Translations under genes and position numbers: made by a program
Source: Ignavibacterium sp.
GTDB taxonomy: Bacteria > Bacteroidota > Ignavibacteria > Ignavibacteriales > Ignavibacteriaceae
DNA: 64,000 bases
Assembly: GCF_025998815.1 (NCBI RefSeq)
Contig: NZ_AP026678.1
Coordinates: 3,348,001-3,412,000, forward strand
Direction of reading: 5' to 3'
Shown: piece by piece, positions 35,945 to 44,274 of the stretch
How positions within the stretch are numbered: position 1 is the first letter of the stretch
How the letters are laid out: every line of letters begins with the position of its first letter
The notes under the pieces: model-generated
What the model was told of the DNA's origin: nothing
Databases searched by the model: none
Seen by the model: the letters and a program-made list of their open reading frames with translations, nothing else

Positions 35945-35990
35945 ATCCTCACTTCCGGCCCCTCTCCAAAAAAGAGAGGTGAAAAGGAAT
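35945..35990 (+). repeat. Dispersed CCTCTCC palindromic repeat, copy 1
   Basis: CCTCTC (35961-35966) and GAGAGG (35974-35979) form a hairpin around an A-rich loop, with CTCACTTCCGGCC on the left. Read on the minus strand it matches the layout of the repeat inside the rRNA methyltransferase gene at 60586: CCTCTCC, loop, GGAGAGG, then GTGAGG. I recall this family as common in related genomes. Confidence 0.6.
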
Positions 35991-36036
35991 TGGATGATTT
36001 CACTAAGATGAAAGAAAAATTTTAGGAGTTAGTAAA

Positions 36037-37758
36037 GTGAAAAAGAAAATTTTAATCATATCAATACTAGCAATAGTAATAATTATACCGGTTTACTTCT
36101 TATTTATTGCTGGAGGTCCATCTTCTGAAAATTTATCAGGAGAAAAACAGCTTTATACATGCGGAATGCATCCGCAAATAATTTCTGATAAACCGGGAAA
36201 CTGTCCGATCTGTGAAATGAAATTAACGCCAATAAAGAATAACAATCAAAAATCCGGAGAAGGTACAAAGGACTCTCCGAGAAAAATTCTTTACTACCGG
36301 AATCCAATGAATCCTAATGTAATTTCTGATCATCCGCAGAAAGATGAAATGGGAATGGATTATGTACCCGTTTATGAAGATGAAGCCGGTGCTGAAGGCG
36401 TAGTAACTATCGATCCACAGGTCCAGCAGAATATGAATGTCAAAACTGCCATAGTTGAACTAAGGAAGCTTTCTTCGCAGGTTACGACAAACGGTATTCT
36501 TGTAACTGACGAAACACAGGAATATATCGTTACTACAAAAGTTGATGGCTGGATTGAAAAACTATATGTCAATTACACCGGTCAGTTGGTTTCAAAAGGT
36601 GCAAAACTGATGGAGATATACTCTCCAATGCTTGTCTCAGCACAACAGGAATTACTTACAGCGCTTTCTTATCAGAATTCTCTTAAAGATATCTCAATTG
36701 AAGAAATTAAAAACAGTAGTAATGAAATGTTAAAGAATGCTGTGAGAAAACTTCAATTGCTTAATGTTTCTGATTCGGAAATTAAACGATTGAAAGAAAC
36801 CCGTGAAGTTAAAACTACAGTAACACTTTATGCACAAAATTCGGGCACGGTCCTTGAGAAAAATATTCTTGAAGGACAAAAGATTATGGCAGGTGAACCT
36901 CTGCTCAAAATTGCAAACCTGTCCAATCTATGGCTGATTGCTGATGTTTATGAATACGAAATTCCCAAAATAAAAATCGGCTCAAATGCTATTATCAACT
37001 TCAAATCCTTTCCGGGAAAAACATACCGGGGTAAAGTTTCATTTATTTATCCGACACTTGATGAGCAATCACGAACAGTAAAAGTCCGGATTGATGTGCC
37101 GAACAGAAACAACGAACTTAAACCATCAATGTTTGCTAATGTTGTAATCGAAGGTCCTGAATTAAAACCTACACCAGTCATTCCTGAAAATGCAGTAATA
37201 CGAAGCGGTAAAATGGATCTTGTAATTCTTGATTTGGGAGATGGAAAATTTAAACCGCAGCAGGTAACGCTTGGAATTTACTCCGATGGTTATTATCAGG
37301 TACTAAGTGGACTGAATGAAGGAAATAAAATTGTAACATCAGCTCAGTTCTTAATTGATTCTGAAAGCAACCTCAGAGCTGCGGTAAGTCAGTTTCAGAC
37401 CGGAACTCATATTCATTCTTCTGATATAAATGTGAAAGACAAAATGAAAGAAGATAAAAGTGAGACCAGAAACGGAAAAAGTGAAACGAGAAACGAAAAA
37501 AGCAAAATGAAAAACGATATGAAGGAAATGAATATGGAAAATCATGATCATTCATTATCAATTGTTCACAAAGGTGTAATCGATGTTCAATCGATTGATA
37601 AAAATAAAGATGGGAAACTTTGGGAATGCCCGATGGATTGGAATGTTATTTCAGATGAATCCGGAAGATGTCCTTTGTGTAATATGAAACTCAAAGAATA
37701 TACAACTGACCAGGTGAAAAATAATCTTGAGAAACATGGTTTTGAATATAAAAAATAA
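36037..37758 (+). CDS. RND periplasmic adaptor CusB-like, with extra metal-binding domains
   Basis: Membrane fusion protein of 573 aa starting at GTG 36037 (TAGGAG upstream). It has an N-terminal membrane anchor, then a heavy-metal-binding domain with CGMHP (Cys41) and CPICEM (Cys55, Cys58), and a second, degenerate copy (YRNPMNPNVISD, DEMGMDYVPVYED). The hairpin/lipoyl/beta-barrel adaptor body covers about residues 120-450 (GWIEKLYVNYTGQLVSKGAKL, ANLSNLWLIADVYEYEI). A charged, repetitive linker (DKSETRNGKSETRNEKS) leads to an additional C-terminal domain with CPMDWNVISD and CPLCNM. That C-terminal unit is closely repeated as the stand-alone protein at 41146. It links the CusA pump to the TolC-like channel for Cu/Ag export. 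Confidence 0.92.
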   Translation: MKKKILIISILAIVIIIPVYFLFIAGGPSSENLSGEKQLYTCGMHPQIISDKPGNCPICEMKLTPIKNNNQKSGEGTKDSPRKILYYRNPMNPNVISDHPQKDEMGMDYVPVYEDEAGAEGVVTIDPQVQQNMNVKTAIVELRKLSSQVTTNGILVTDETQEYIVTTKVDGWIEKLYVNYTGQLVSKGAKLMEIYSPMLVSAQQELLTALSYQNSLKDISIEEIKNSSNEMLKNAVRKLQLLNVSDSEIKRLKETREVKTTVTLYAQNSGTVLEKNILEGQKIMAGEPLLKIANLSNLWLIADVYEYEIPKIKIGSNAIINFKSFPGKTYRGKVSFIYPTLDEQSRTVKVRIDVPNRNNELKPSMFANVVIEGPELKPTPVIPENAVIRSGKMDLVILDLGDGKFKPQQVTLGIYSDGYYQVLSGLNEGNKIVTSAQFLIDSESNLRAAVSQFQTGTHIHSSDINVKDKMKEDKSETRNGKSETRNEKSKMKNDMKEMNMENHDHSLSIVHKGVIDVQSIDKNKDGKLWECPMDWNVISDESGRCPLCNMKLKEYTTDQVKNNLEKHGFEYKK

Positions 37759-37827
37759 TTGCGTTGTCATCCTGAGCCTGGCGAAGGATGATTGTCACAC
37801 TTCTATGAATAAAGTGTGATAACGACA
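37759..37827 (+). repeat. Double-hairpin dispersed repeat between cusB- and cusA-like genes
   Basis: Two adjacent perfect hairpins: CATCCT/AGGATG (37768-37773 with 37785-37790) and TCACACTT/AAGTGTGA (37795-37802 with 37812-37819). The left part (GTCATCCTGAGCCTGGCGAA) belongs to a widely seen GTCATCCTGAG-type intergenic repeat family, from memory. It may also attenuate or stabilise the operon mRNA. Confidence 0.65.
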
Positions 37828-37854
37828 GTATCAAAAAGATTTTGGAGAAATTAA

Positions 37855-40800
37855 ATGATAACATCAGGTCAAAATAAAGAAGGATTGATTGCCAGACTTA
37901 TTGAATGGTCAATCAATAATAAATTTTTAGTAATCATTTTTACCATTGCCCTTATTGCACTTGGCATCTGGGCATTAACAACAACCAAAGTTGATGCAAT
38001 TCCGGATTTAAGTGATGTGCAGGTAATAATTATGTCCGAATACGAAGGTCAGGGACCACGAATTGTTGAAGATCAGGTTACTTATCCGCTCACAACAAAA
38101 ATGCTTTCGGTTCCTTATGCAAAAGATGTTAGAGGTTATTCGATGTTCGGACTTTCAATGGTTTATATCATCTTTGAAGATGGAACAGACATTTACTGGG
38201 CAAGAAGCAGAGTACTGGAATATCTCAGCACGATTCAGGCACAAATGCCGCCGGGAGTTAAAATGCAGCTTGGCCCGGATGCAACCGGACTTGGCTGGGT
38301 TTTTCAATACGCACTGAATTCTGATAAACATGATTTGCAGGAACTCCGTTCAATTCAGGATTTCTTTTTAAGATATGAACTCTCATCCATAGAAGGTGTT
38401 GCTGAAGTTGCTTCTATTGGTGGATTCGTAAAACAATATCAGGTAAATATTGATCCGACAAAGCTGGCTTATTACAATATTCCATTACAGATGGTGGAAA
38501 TGGCAATTAAGCGAAGCAACAACGATGTTGGCGGACGAATTATCGAAATGGGTGAGATGGAATATATGGTTCGTGCGCTTGGCTATATAAAAGGTATTGA
38601 TGATCTGAAAAATATTGCAATCGGAAATTCACCAATGACAGGCTCTCCGATTTATTTAAAAGACATAGCAACCATAAATGTTGGTCCGGAATTGAGAAGA
38701 GGAATTGCAGACTGGAATGGTGAAGGTGAAACTGTTGGTGGAATAGTTGTAATCCGTTATGGTGAAAATGCCTTATCAGTAATTAATAAAGTAAAAGAAC
38801 GCCTTGAAGAGTTAAAAAAATCCTTACCTGAAGATATAAAAATTGATATCGCATATGACAGGTCTTCACTTATTGAAAGTGCTATTGACAATCTTAAAGG
38901 CAAGTTATTTGAAGAAACATTAATAGTTGCTTTGGTAATAATAGCTTTTCTGCTTCACATAAGAAGTTCTTTTGTTGCCATCTTTACTCTTCCGACTGCA
39001 GTTCTCATTTCATTTTTAATTATGCGATTGCAGGGAATAAATGCTAACATAATGTCACTCGGAGGAATCGCAATTGCAATAGGTGCAATGGTTGATGCAT
39101 CAATTGTTATGGTTGAAAATGCTGCATCTCATCTATCTGCAGAAAAAGATAAACCACTGAATGAAAGAAGAACACATTGGAATGTGATTCTTGAATCAGG
39201 AAAAGAGGTCGGCCCGGCAATCTTTTATTCGCTTCTGGTTATTACAATTTCTTTTCTTCCTGTTTTTACACTGGAACAACAGGAAGGCAGAATGTTTCGT
39301 CCTCTTGCATTCACTAAAACTTATGCAATGGCTGGTGCAGCAATTCTCGCTGTTACAATAGTTCCGATTTTAATCGGTTATTTTGTTCGTGGTAAACTGA
39401 GAAAGGAAGAAGAAAATCCTATAACAAAACTTCTGGTTAAAATATATCATCCGGTTGTTGATTTTGTAATGGAGAAAAGATGGTTGGTAATGGGAACAGC
39501 TCTGGTTATTATTCTCATAACTATAATTCCTTTCTCAAAACTTGGCTCTGAATTTATGCCTCCATTGTACGAAGGTGATTTACTTTATATGCCAACAACT
39601 CTGCCGGGAATTTCAATTACCAAAGCAAAAGAAATTCTGCAGCAGACCGATAAAATCATTAAAACTTTTCCCGAAGTTGAATCAGTATTCGGAAAAATCG
39701 GAAGGGCCGAAACCGCCACTGACCCGGCACCTTTAACAATGATTGAAACAACGATTCGACTTAAACCCAGAGATCAGTGGCGCGAGGGAATGACCCCTGA
39801 TAAACTTGTCGATGAGATGAACAAAGCAGTTCACATTGCAGGATTGACAAATGCCTGGACAATGCCTATTAAGACCAGAATTGATATGCTTTCAACCGGA
39901 ATTAAAACTCCTATCGGAATTAAAATAGCCGGACCTGATCTGATGACACTTGATTCTCTGGGTGCAAAAGTAGAAACATTGATGAAAAATGTTCCCGGAA
40001 CCCGTTCATCCTTTGCTGAAAGATCACTTGGTGGAAACTATGTTGACTTTGAGATTGACCGTAACGCAATTGCAAGATATGGTTTAACAGTTGGTGATGT
40101 TCAGGATGTTTTTATGACTGCTGTTGGCGGGATGAATCTTACCCAAACCGTTGAGGGTTTGGAAAGATATCCTGTTAATATGAGATATCAGAGAGATTAC
40201 AGAGAAAATATTGATCAGCTGGAGCGTGTGCTCGTCTCGCTTCCGATGGGTGGAAATGTTCCTCTTGCTCAACTTGGGAAAATTATTATCCGGACCGGAC
40301 CTTCAATGATCAAATCAGAGAATGCAAGACCAAATGTCTGGGTCTATGTTGATATACAGGATATTGATATTGGTACATACATCAAAAATGCTAAGGAAGA
40401 AATAAATAAGAACCTTGTTCTACCCGCCGGATATTCAATTAAATGGAGCGGACAGTTTGAATATATGGAAAGAGCTTCCGCACATCTTGCGCTTGTTATT
40501 CCATTAACACTGTTGATTGTAATTGTTTTGCTCTATATGAATACAAAGTCGGTTACAAAAACCGGAATAGTGTTACTTGCGATGCCTTTCTCAATGGTTG
40601 GAGCAATATGGTACCTTTATTTTGCTGGTTTCAATTTATCAGTAGCTGTTTGGGTTGGAATTATTGCTCTGCTTGGTGTTGATGCTGAAACCGGAGTTGT
40701 GATGCTGCTATATCTTGATATCGCTTATGAAAAATTTAAGAAGAATGGAATGTTGAACAGTTTAGCTGATCTCCGTGAAGCAATTTTCGAAGGTGCTGTA

Positions 40801-41025
40801 AAAAGAATCAGGCCAAAGATGATGACTGTGATGACTACATTACTTGGTTTACTTCCGATAGTAATTGGTATTGGCACAGGTTCAGATGTAATGAAACGCA
40901 TTGCTGCACCAATGGTTGGTGGAATAATAACAAGTATGATTATGGAACTTACTGTTTATCCGGCAATTTTTTATTCGATTAAAAAAAGAGAGTTGAAACA
41001 TATAATTAATTTTAAAGATTCTTAG
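37855..41025 (+). CDS. cusA: Cu(I)/Ag(I) efflux RND transporter CusA-like
   Basis: HME-RND inner-membrane pump of 1056 aa. Twelve helices in two halves and two large periplasmic loops are evident. TTTKVDAIPDLSDVQVII follows helix 1, as in CusA. Transmembrane helix 4 reads GGIAIAIGAMVDASIVMVEN, the Cu/Ag-type (HME4) pattern with a single Asp-Glu pair rather than the D-x-x-x-D of Zn/Co pumps. Met residues that line the CusA copper relay are frequent in the periplasmic region (LTNAWTMPIKTRIDMLSTG). It exports monovalent copper or silver with CusB and CusC partners encoded just upstream. A repeat begins at its stop codon. Confidence 0.94.
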   Translation: MITSGQNKEGLIARLIEWSINNKFLVIIFTIALIALGIWALTTTKVDAIPDLSDVQVIIMSEYEGQGPRIVEDQVTYPLTTKMLSVPYAKDVRGYSMFGLSMVYIIFEDGTDIYWARSRVLEYLSTIQAQMPPGVKMQLGPDATGLGWVFQYALNSDKHDLQELRSIQDFFLRYELSSIEGVAEVASIGGFVKQYQVNIDPTKLAYYNIPLQMVEMAIKRSNNDVGGRIIEMGEMEYMVRALGYIKGIDDLKNIAIGNSPMTGSPIYLKDIATINVGPELRRGIADWNGEGETVGGIVVIRYGENALSVINKVKERLEELKKSLPEDIKIDIAYDRSSLIESAIDNLKGKLFEETLIVALVIIAFLLHIRSSFVAIFTLPTAVLISFLIMRLQGINANIMSLGGIAIAIGAMVDASIVMVENAASHLSAEKDKPLNERRTHWNVILESGKEVGPAIFYSLLVITISFLPVFTLEQQEGRMFRPLAFTKTYAMAGAAILAVTIVPILIGYFVRGKLRKEEENPITKLLVKIYHPVVDFVMEKRWLVMGTALVIILITIIPFSKLGSEFMPPLYEGDLLYMPTTLPGISITKAKEILQQTDKIIKTFPEVESVFGKIGRAETATDPAPLTMIETTIRLKPRDQWREGMTPDKLVDEMNKAVHIAGLTNAWTMPIKTRIDMLSTGIKTPIGIKIAGPDLMTLDSLGAKVETLMKNVPGTRSSFAERSLGGNYVDFEIDRNAIARYGLTVGDVQDVFMTAVGGMNLTQTVEGLERYPVNMRYQRDYRENIDQLERVLVSLPMGGNVPLAQLGKIIIRTGPSMIKSENARPNVWVYVDIQDIDIGTYIKNAKEEINKNLVLPAGYSIKWSGQFEYMERASAHLALVIPLTLLIVIVLLYMNTKSVTKTGIVLLAMPFSMVGAIWYLYFAGFNLSVAVWVGIIALLGVDAETGVVMLLYLDIAYEKFKKNGMLNSLADLREAIFEGAVKRIRPKMMTVMTTLLGLLPIVIGIGTGSDVMKRIAAPMVGGIITSMIMELTVYPAIFYSIKKRELKHIINFKDS

Positions 41026-41030
41026 TGAAA

Positions 41031-41100
41031 CTTAGTGTCCTGAGTGCCTTAGTGGTGATAACAATTTTTTTCTCTCCACAAAGACATTGCAAGCACTAAG
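41031..41100 (+). repeat. Long imperfect inverted repeat at the end of the cusA-like gene
   Basis: CTTAGTGTCCTGAGTGCCTT (41031-41050, arm to 41055) is imperfectly complementary to the stretch at 41076-41100. A 20-base spacer contains seven T. It resembles the CTTTGTGTCCTTTGTGG-type intergenic repeats that are widespread in bacterial genomes. It could double as a weak terminator or processing site. Confidence 0.6.
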
Positions 41101-41145
41101 ATTGACTGAGTATCTCATTTATTCAAAAATAATAGGAGTAACACA

Positions 41146-41592
41146 ATGTTAAAACAACTTGTAATCACAATCGCACTTGTTTCTTTATTCAGTGTATTTA
41201 CACTTGCACAGGAAAAAACTGAAACAGAGAAAAAAGAATGTTCAAAAGGATGCTGTTCAGGACATAAATCACATACCACCATGGAGATGTCATACATGGA
41301 TGCAGACAGCACTAATAAGCATTCCGAAATGAAATCTGATAAAAAAATGGACAATATGAATCATGAAATGAAATCTGATTCTCTAACGGAAAGCTCAATT
41401 ATTCGTAAAGGTGAAATTGATCTGAAAGTAATTGATGAAAACAAAGATGGTAAAGTTTATCAGGATCAGATGTGCTGGAATGTAATCTCCGATAAACCCG
41501 GAGAATGTCCTCAATGTGGAATGACTTTAAAAGAAGTATCCCTGGAGAAAGCTAAAGAGAATCTTATCAAACACAATTTCAAAGTGAAATAA
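41146..41592 (+). CDS. Periplasmic Cys/Met/His-rich metal-binding protein, duplicate of CusB tail
   Basis: Protein of 148 aa with a signal peptide (VITIALVSLFSVFTLAQ). A Cys/His cluster (CSKGCCSGHKSH, about residues 31-43), a Met/His/Lys-rich linker (MKSDKKMDNMNHEMKSD) and a C-terminal domain (about 86-148) follow. The C-terminal domain aligns without gaps with the last 62 residues of the CusB-like adaptor at 36037. About half the positions are identical, including IDENKDGK, CWNVISD and CPQCGM. The adaptor tail and this protein therefore share a recent origin. It is presumed to bind Cu or Ag in the periplasm and hand it to the pump; the ligand is inferred from the residues and location. Confidence 0.82.
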   Translation: MLKQLVITIALVSLFSVFTLAQEKTETEKKECSKGCCSGHKSHTTMEMSYMDADSTNKHSEMKSDKKMDNMNHEMKSDSLTESSIIRKGEIDLKVIDENKDGKVYQDQMCWNVISDKPGECPQCGMTLKEVSLEKAKENLIKHNFKVK

Positions 41593-41623
41593 AGTGTAAT
41601 TAACTAAATTGAAAGGTAAAAAA

Positions 41624-42079
41624 ATGTTAACGATTATAGACAATAAAAAGTCTTTAGGAGTACAGTTTATATTATTGATAGTTCTGTTTCTGAACACTAC
41701 TGGCACTGCTCAACAGATGCATGATAATATGCATAATAATATGAATCAGATGATGCAGAACAATATGATGCAAATGCAGCAAATGATGGAGCACATGAAT
41801 CAAATGTCTGCACAGATGAATAGTATGACCAACCAAATGAAAAATATGGAACAGATGCAGCATACAAAAGACATGATGAATTTTATGGAAAACATGAATG
41901 AAATGTCAGGTGAAATGAACAACCTTCTGAATCATATGAATGACATGATGAAAAATTATGAGATGATGAAGAATGAAAAGATGCAAAGTCAGATGAAAGA
42001 GATGATGGATAATATGAAGGGAATGATGAATAACTATGATGAAATGATGAAACAATTACAGCAAGAGAAGATAAAGTGA
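41624..42079 (+). CDS. Extremely methionine-rich secreted protein
   Basis: Protein of 151 aa. ATG 41624 is chosen because GAAAGG lies 7 bases upstream; a TTG five codons earlier is in frame. A signal peptide (FILLIVLFLNTTGTAQ) is followed by about 121 residues that consist mostly of Met, Asn, Gln, Glu, Lys and His. I count 37 Met after the signal, nearly one in three, mostly in M-x-x-M and MM spacings (MHDNMHNNMNQMMQNNMMQM). The pattern predicts one long amphipathic helix or coiled coil. Such spacing is suited to binding many Cu(I) or Ag(I) ions. It overlaps the next gene by 4 bases and sits inside the copper island. No named family is recognised. Confidence 0.8.
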   Translation: MLTIIDNKKSLGVQFILLIVLFLNTTGTAQQMHDNMHNNMNQMMQNNMMQMQQMMEHMNQMSAQMNSMTNQMKNMEQMQHTKDMMNFMENMNEMSGEMNNLLNHMNDMMKNYEMMKNEKMQSQMKEMMDNMKGMMNNYDEMMKQLQQEKIK

Positions 42080-42954
42080 AAAAGAGAATCAGAGTAATAG
42101 CTTGCTATAAGAAATCTGTCAGTATTTCTGCTGCACATATTTTTCTTATTGGCACACTCGCATTTTCTTCTACAGCAGCACAGGATAGGTTTTCTGTCAG
42201 CACTTCTCTTACTGCGGTGGGTGGAACTTTGTCTGATGGTTCTCATAATATGGCTTATTACCTGTACGGCGGAATCCGATATCAGGCTCAGGATTATTAC
42301 CTGAGCCTGAGTTTACCATTGGTATTCAACTCATCCGGTTCTTATACACAACTTGGAGGAATGTACTTTCCAAATGGAAGTGGAAATGGAAATAACTTTG
42401 GCGGGGGTATGCATGGCTCGGGTGGTCAAGGATCAATGATGAACGGAAGTTTGGGAATGTCGGCTCTGAATACAGGTATTGGAGATATGTATCTTTATGG
42501 CAGTTATACTTTTGTTAAAGAAACAAATTCATTACCGGCTTTTTCATCTGACGGATTTGTAAAATTTCCGACAGCTTCACCTTCCCTAAACATCGGTACT
42601 GGTAAATATGATTTTAATCTTGCAGTAAGTGCAAGAAAATTTATTGGAACTTTTTTGTTTTATGTTCAAACCGGATATTTATTCTTAGGAAATTCTTCAG
42701 AGGATAGTATTGAGAATCCGATTACATTTAGTGCAGGCGTTGGTAACAATTTTGGCGGAGGCAATCATCTGTTGCTTATTGAATATGATTCGTACTCAAC
42801 CATTGTACCGGGATTTGCTTCCCCAAAACAACTATCAGTTGGGTACACATATTTGATAAATTCCGGTCTGGGTTATACAATGATTGGCTCTGTTGGATTG
42901 AACAATTCAACTTCTGACTATACAATTTCTGCAGGATTTAATTTTATTTTATAA
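42076..42954 (+). CDS. Outer-membrane beta-barrel protein of the copper island
   Basis: Protein of 292 aa starting at GTG 42076, which overlaps the stop of the Met-rich gene by 4 bases. Signal peptide (ISAAHIFLIGTLAFSSTAAQ) followed by a regular alternating beta-strand pattern, short turns, and a last strand ending in FNFIL, as in outer-membrane barrels. A Gly/Met/Asn-rich loop (GNNFGGGMHGSGGQGSMMNG, about residues 108-128) could contact metal. It resembles the phenol_MetA_deg/transporter barrel group, but I am not certain of the family. Translational overlap suggests it works with the Met-rich protein. Confidence 0.7.
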   Translation: MKKRIRVIACYKKSVSISAAHIFLIGTLAFSSTAAQDRFSVSTSLTAVGGTLSDGSHNMAYYLYGGIRYQAQDYYLSLSLPLVFNSSGSYTQLGGMYFPNGSGNGNNFGGGMHGSGGQGSMMNGSLGMSALNTGIGDMYLYGSYTFVKETNSLPAFSSDGFVKFPTASPSLNIGTGKYDFNLAVSARKFIGTFLFYVQTGYLFLGNSSEDSIENPITFSAGVGNNFGGGNHLLLIEYDSYSTIVPGFASPKQLSVGYTYLINSGLGYTMIGSVGLNNSTSDYTISAGFNFIL

Positions 42955-42969
42955 AAAAAAGTTGGGATT

Positions 42970-43068
42970 ATGGAAATACTTGTTGGTTTAGGTTTCATTG
43001 GTGTTATCGTTTTCATTGGTTTTAGAAAGTTTAAAAAAGCAAGCAAAGGGAAAGATTGCTGTAAATAA
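42970..43068 (+). CDS. 32-aa membrane peptide with C-terminal Cys pair (FeoB-associated type)
   Basis: Short frame of 32 codons from ATG 42970. One transmembrane helix (ILVGLGFIGVIVFIGF) is followed by a basic tail ending in KGKDCCK. The layout matches small FeoB-associated Cys-rich membrane proteins, except that the tail has only two Cys. It lies 15 bases after the barrel protein gene. It may be a metal-handling micropeptide. It is too short for firm prediction; Shine-Dalgarno is weak. Confidence 0.55.
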   Translation: MEILVGLGFIGVIVFIGFRKFKKASKGKDCCK

Positions 43069-43180
43069 ATATTTAAAATATGAAACAGAGATTGCTATGT
43101 AATATTATTATCGAATCAAACAATAGTTTAATACAAAAAAGTAACCCGCTAAATTATTAACAACTAAAGGAGGTCCTGAA

Positions 43181-43774
43181 ATGAAGAATGTAATTGTGTT
43201 AGCTTTGGTTTTTGTTGTGTATTCCGGTGTTATTATAACAGCCCAGCAAGAACATCAGCATCAAAACAAAAAAGATGCAACTGTTGTTACAACAAAGGGC
43301 GATACGACATCTGCTTCACATAATGTTAGCCCTAAAATAACTGCATCAATGAAAGAAATTATAGAACATTATCTGCATCTGAAAAATGCCTTGGTGAATG
43401 ACAATTCGAAAGATGCAGCAGCCTCCGGTAAAGAATTAGTTGCTGCGTTAGGAAAACTGGATAAAAATTCTTTAAGTCCTGAACAAAGGAAATTTTATGA
43501 AGATGTTGAAGAAGATGCTAAAGAAAATGCAGAACATATAAGTGAGAATGCCGGCAAGATAGATCATCAAAGGGAACATTTTGATATGCTCACTACAGAT
43601 GTGTACGATCTGGTAAAAGAATTTGGCGGCGGCCAGGTTTTATATAAGCTTTTTTGCCCTATGTACAATGATAAGAAAGGAGCTTATTGGTTAAGCGAAT
43701 CTAAAACAATAAAGAATCCGTATTATGGTAAAAAGATGCTTACCTGTGGATCTGTTAAGGAAGAAATAAAATGA
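43181..43774 (+). CDS. DUF3347 periplasmic metal-binding protein
   Basis: Protein of 197 aa with a signal peptide (VIVLALVFVVYSGVIITAQ), a short His-rich stretch (QEHQHQNKK) and a DUF3347 domain of helical character (ASMKEIIEHYLHLKNALVNDN...). The C-terminal CPMYNDKKGAYWLSESKTI and NPYYGKKMLTCG form the Cys/Met signature shared with CusB-type metal-binding domains. It is presumed to bind copper or a related metal in the periplasm. A strong AAAGGAGG precedes the ATG. Its stop overlaps the next gene by 4 bases. Confidence 0.87.
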   Translation: MKNVIVLALVFVVYSGVIITAQQEHQHQNKKDATVVTTKGDTTSASHNVSPKITASMKEIIEHYLHLKNALVNDNSKDAAASGKELVAALGKLDKNSLSPEQRKFYEDVEEDAKENAEHISENAGKIDHQREHFDMLTTDVYDLVKEFGGGQVLYKLFCPMYNDKKGAYWLSESKTIKNPYYGKKMLTCGSVKEEIK

Positions 43775-44256
43775 CTTCCGGAACTGCAGTAAAAAAAATA
43801 TCACTTAGGATACTGGCTGCATTGCTTGTCATATTTATTGCGATCCAATTTATACGACCTGACCGTAATATCAGCGGTCAGCTATTTCAAACGGATATAT
43901 CAAAAACATTCAATATTCCGGCAGATGTGCATACTCTTATAAAAAATGCATGTTATGATTGTCATAGTAATAATACCAACTATCCGTGGTATTCTAATAT
44001 TCAACCGATAGGATGGTTTTTAGCAAATGATATTAAGAATGGCAAAGCTCAAATTAATTTCAGTGAGTTTGGTTCTCTTTCTAAAAGAAGACAAATAAGC
44101 AAGCTGCGGGGAATTGAGACTCAAATTAAAAATGATGCTATGCCTTTGCCTGCATATCGGCTGCTACACAAAGAAGCGCAACTGTCCGAGGAACAGAAAG
44201 AACGGCTAATTAACTGGATCAGAAATACAAGAGACAGTCTTTCTTTAAATAGATAA
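43771..44256 (+). CDS. Haem-binding-domain protein (Haem_bd family)
   Basis: Protein of 161 aa with an N-terminal membrane helix (ISLRILAALLVIFIAIQFI) facing the periplasm. The family motif NACYDCHSNNTNYPWYSNIQP (shown in part: CYDCHSNNT, YPWYSNI) contains one C-x-x-C-H heme c site near residues 53-57. PLPAYRLLHKEAQLSE and INWI near the end are also typical. A cytochrome-like redox role is expected. It overlaps the DUF3347 gene by 4 bases and precedes the multicopper oxidase by 18 bases, so it could pass electrons during copper oxidation; this is inference. Confidence 0.88.
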   Translation: MTSGTAVKKISLRILAALLVIFIAIQFIRPDRNISGQLFQTDISKTFNIPADVHTLIKNACYDCHSNNTNYPWYSNIQPIGWFLANDIKNGKAQINFSEFGSLSKRRQISKLRGIETQIKNDAMPLPAYRLLHKEAQLSEEQKERLINWIRNTRDSLSLNR

Positions 44257-44274
44257 AAACTTAATAATATCTTT

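Noticed and set aside
41672-41863. His-rich antisense frame opposite the Met-rich protein
   Set aside because: Same ATG/CAT complement effect; no start signal or independent evidence.
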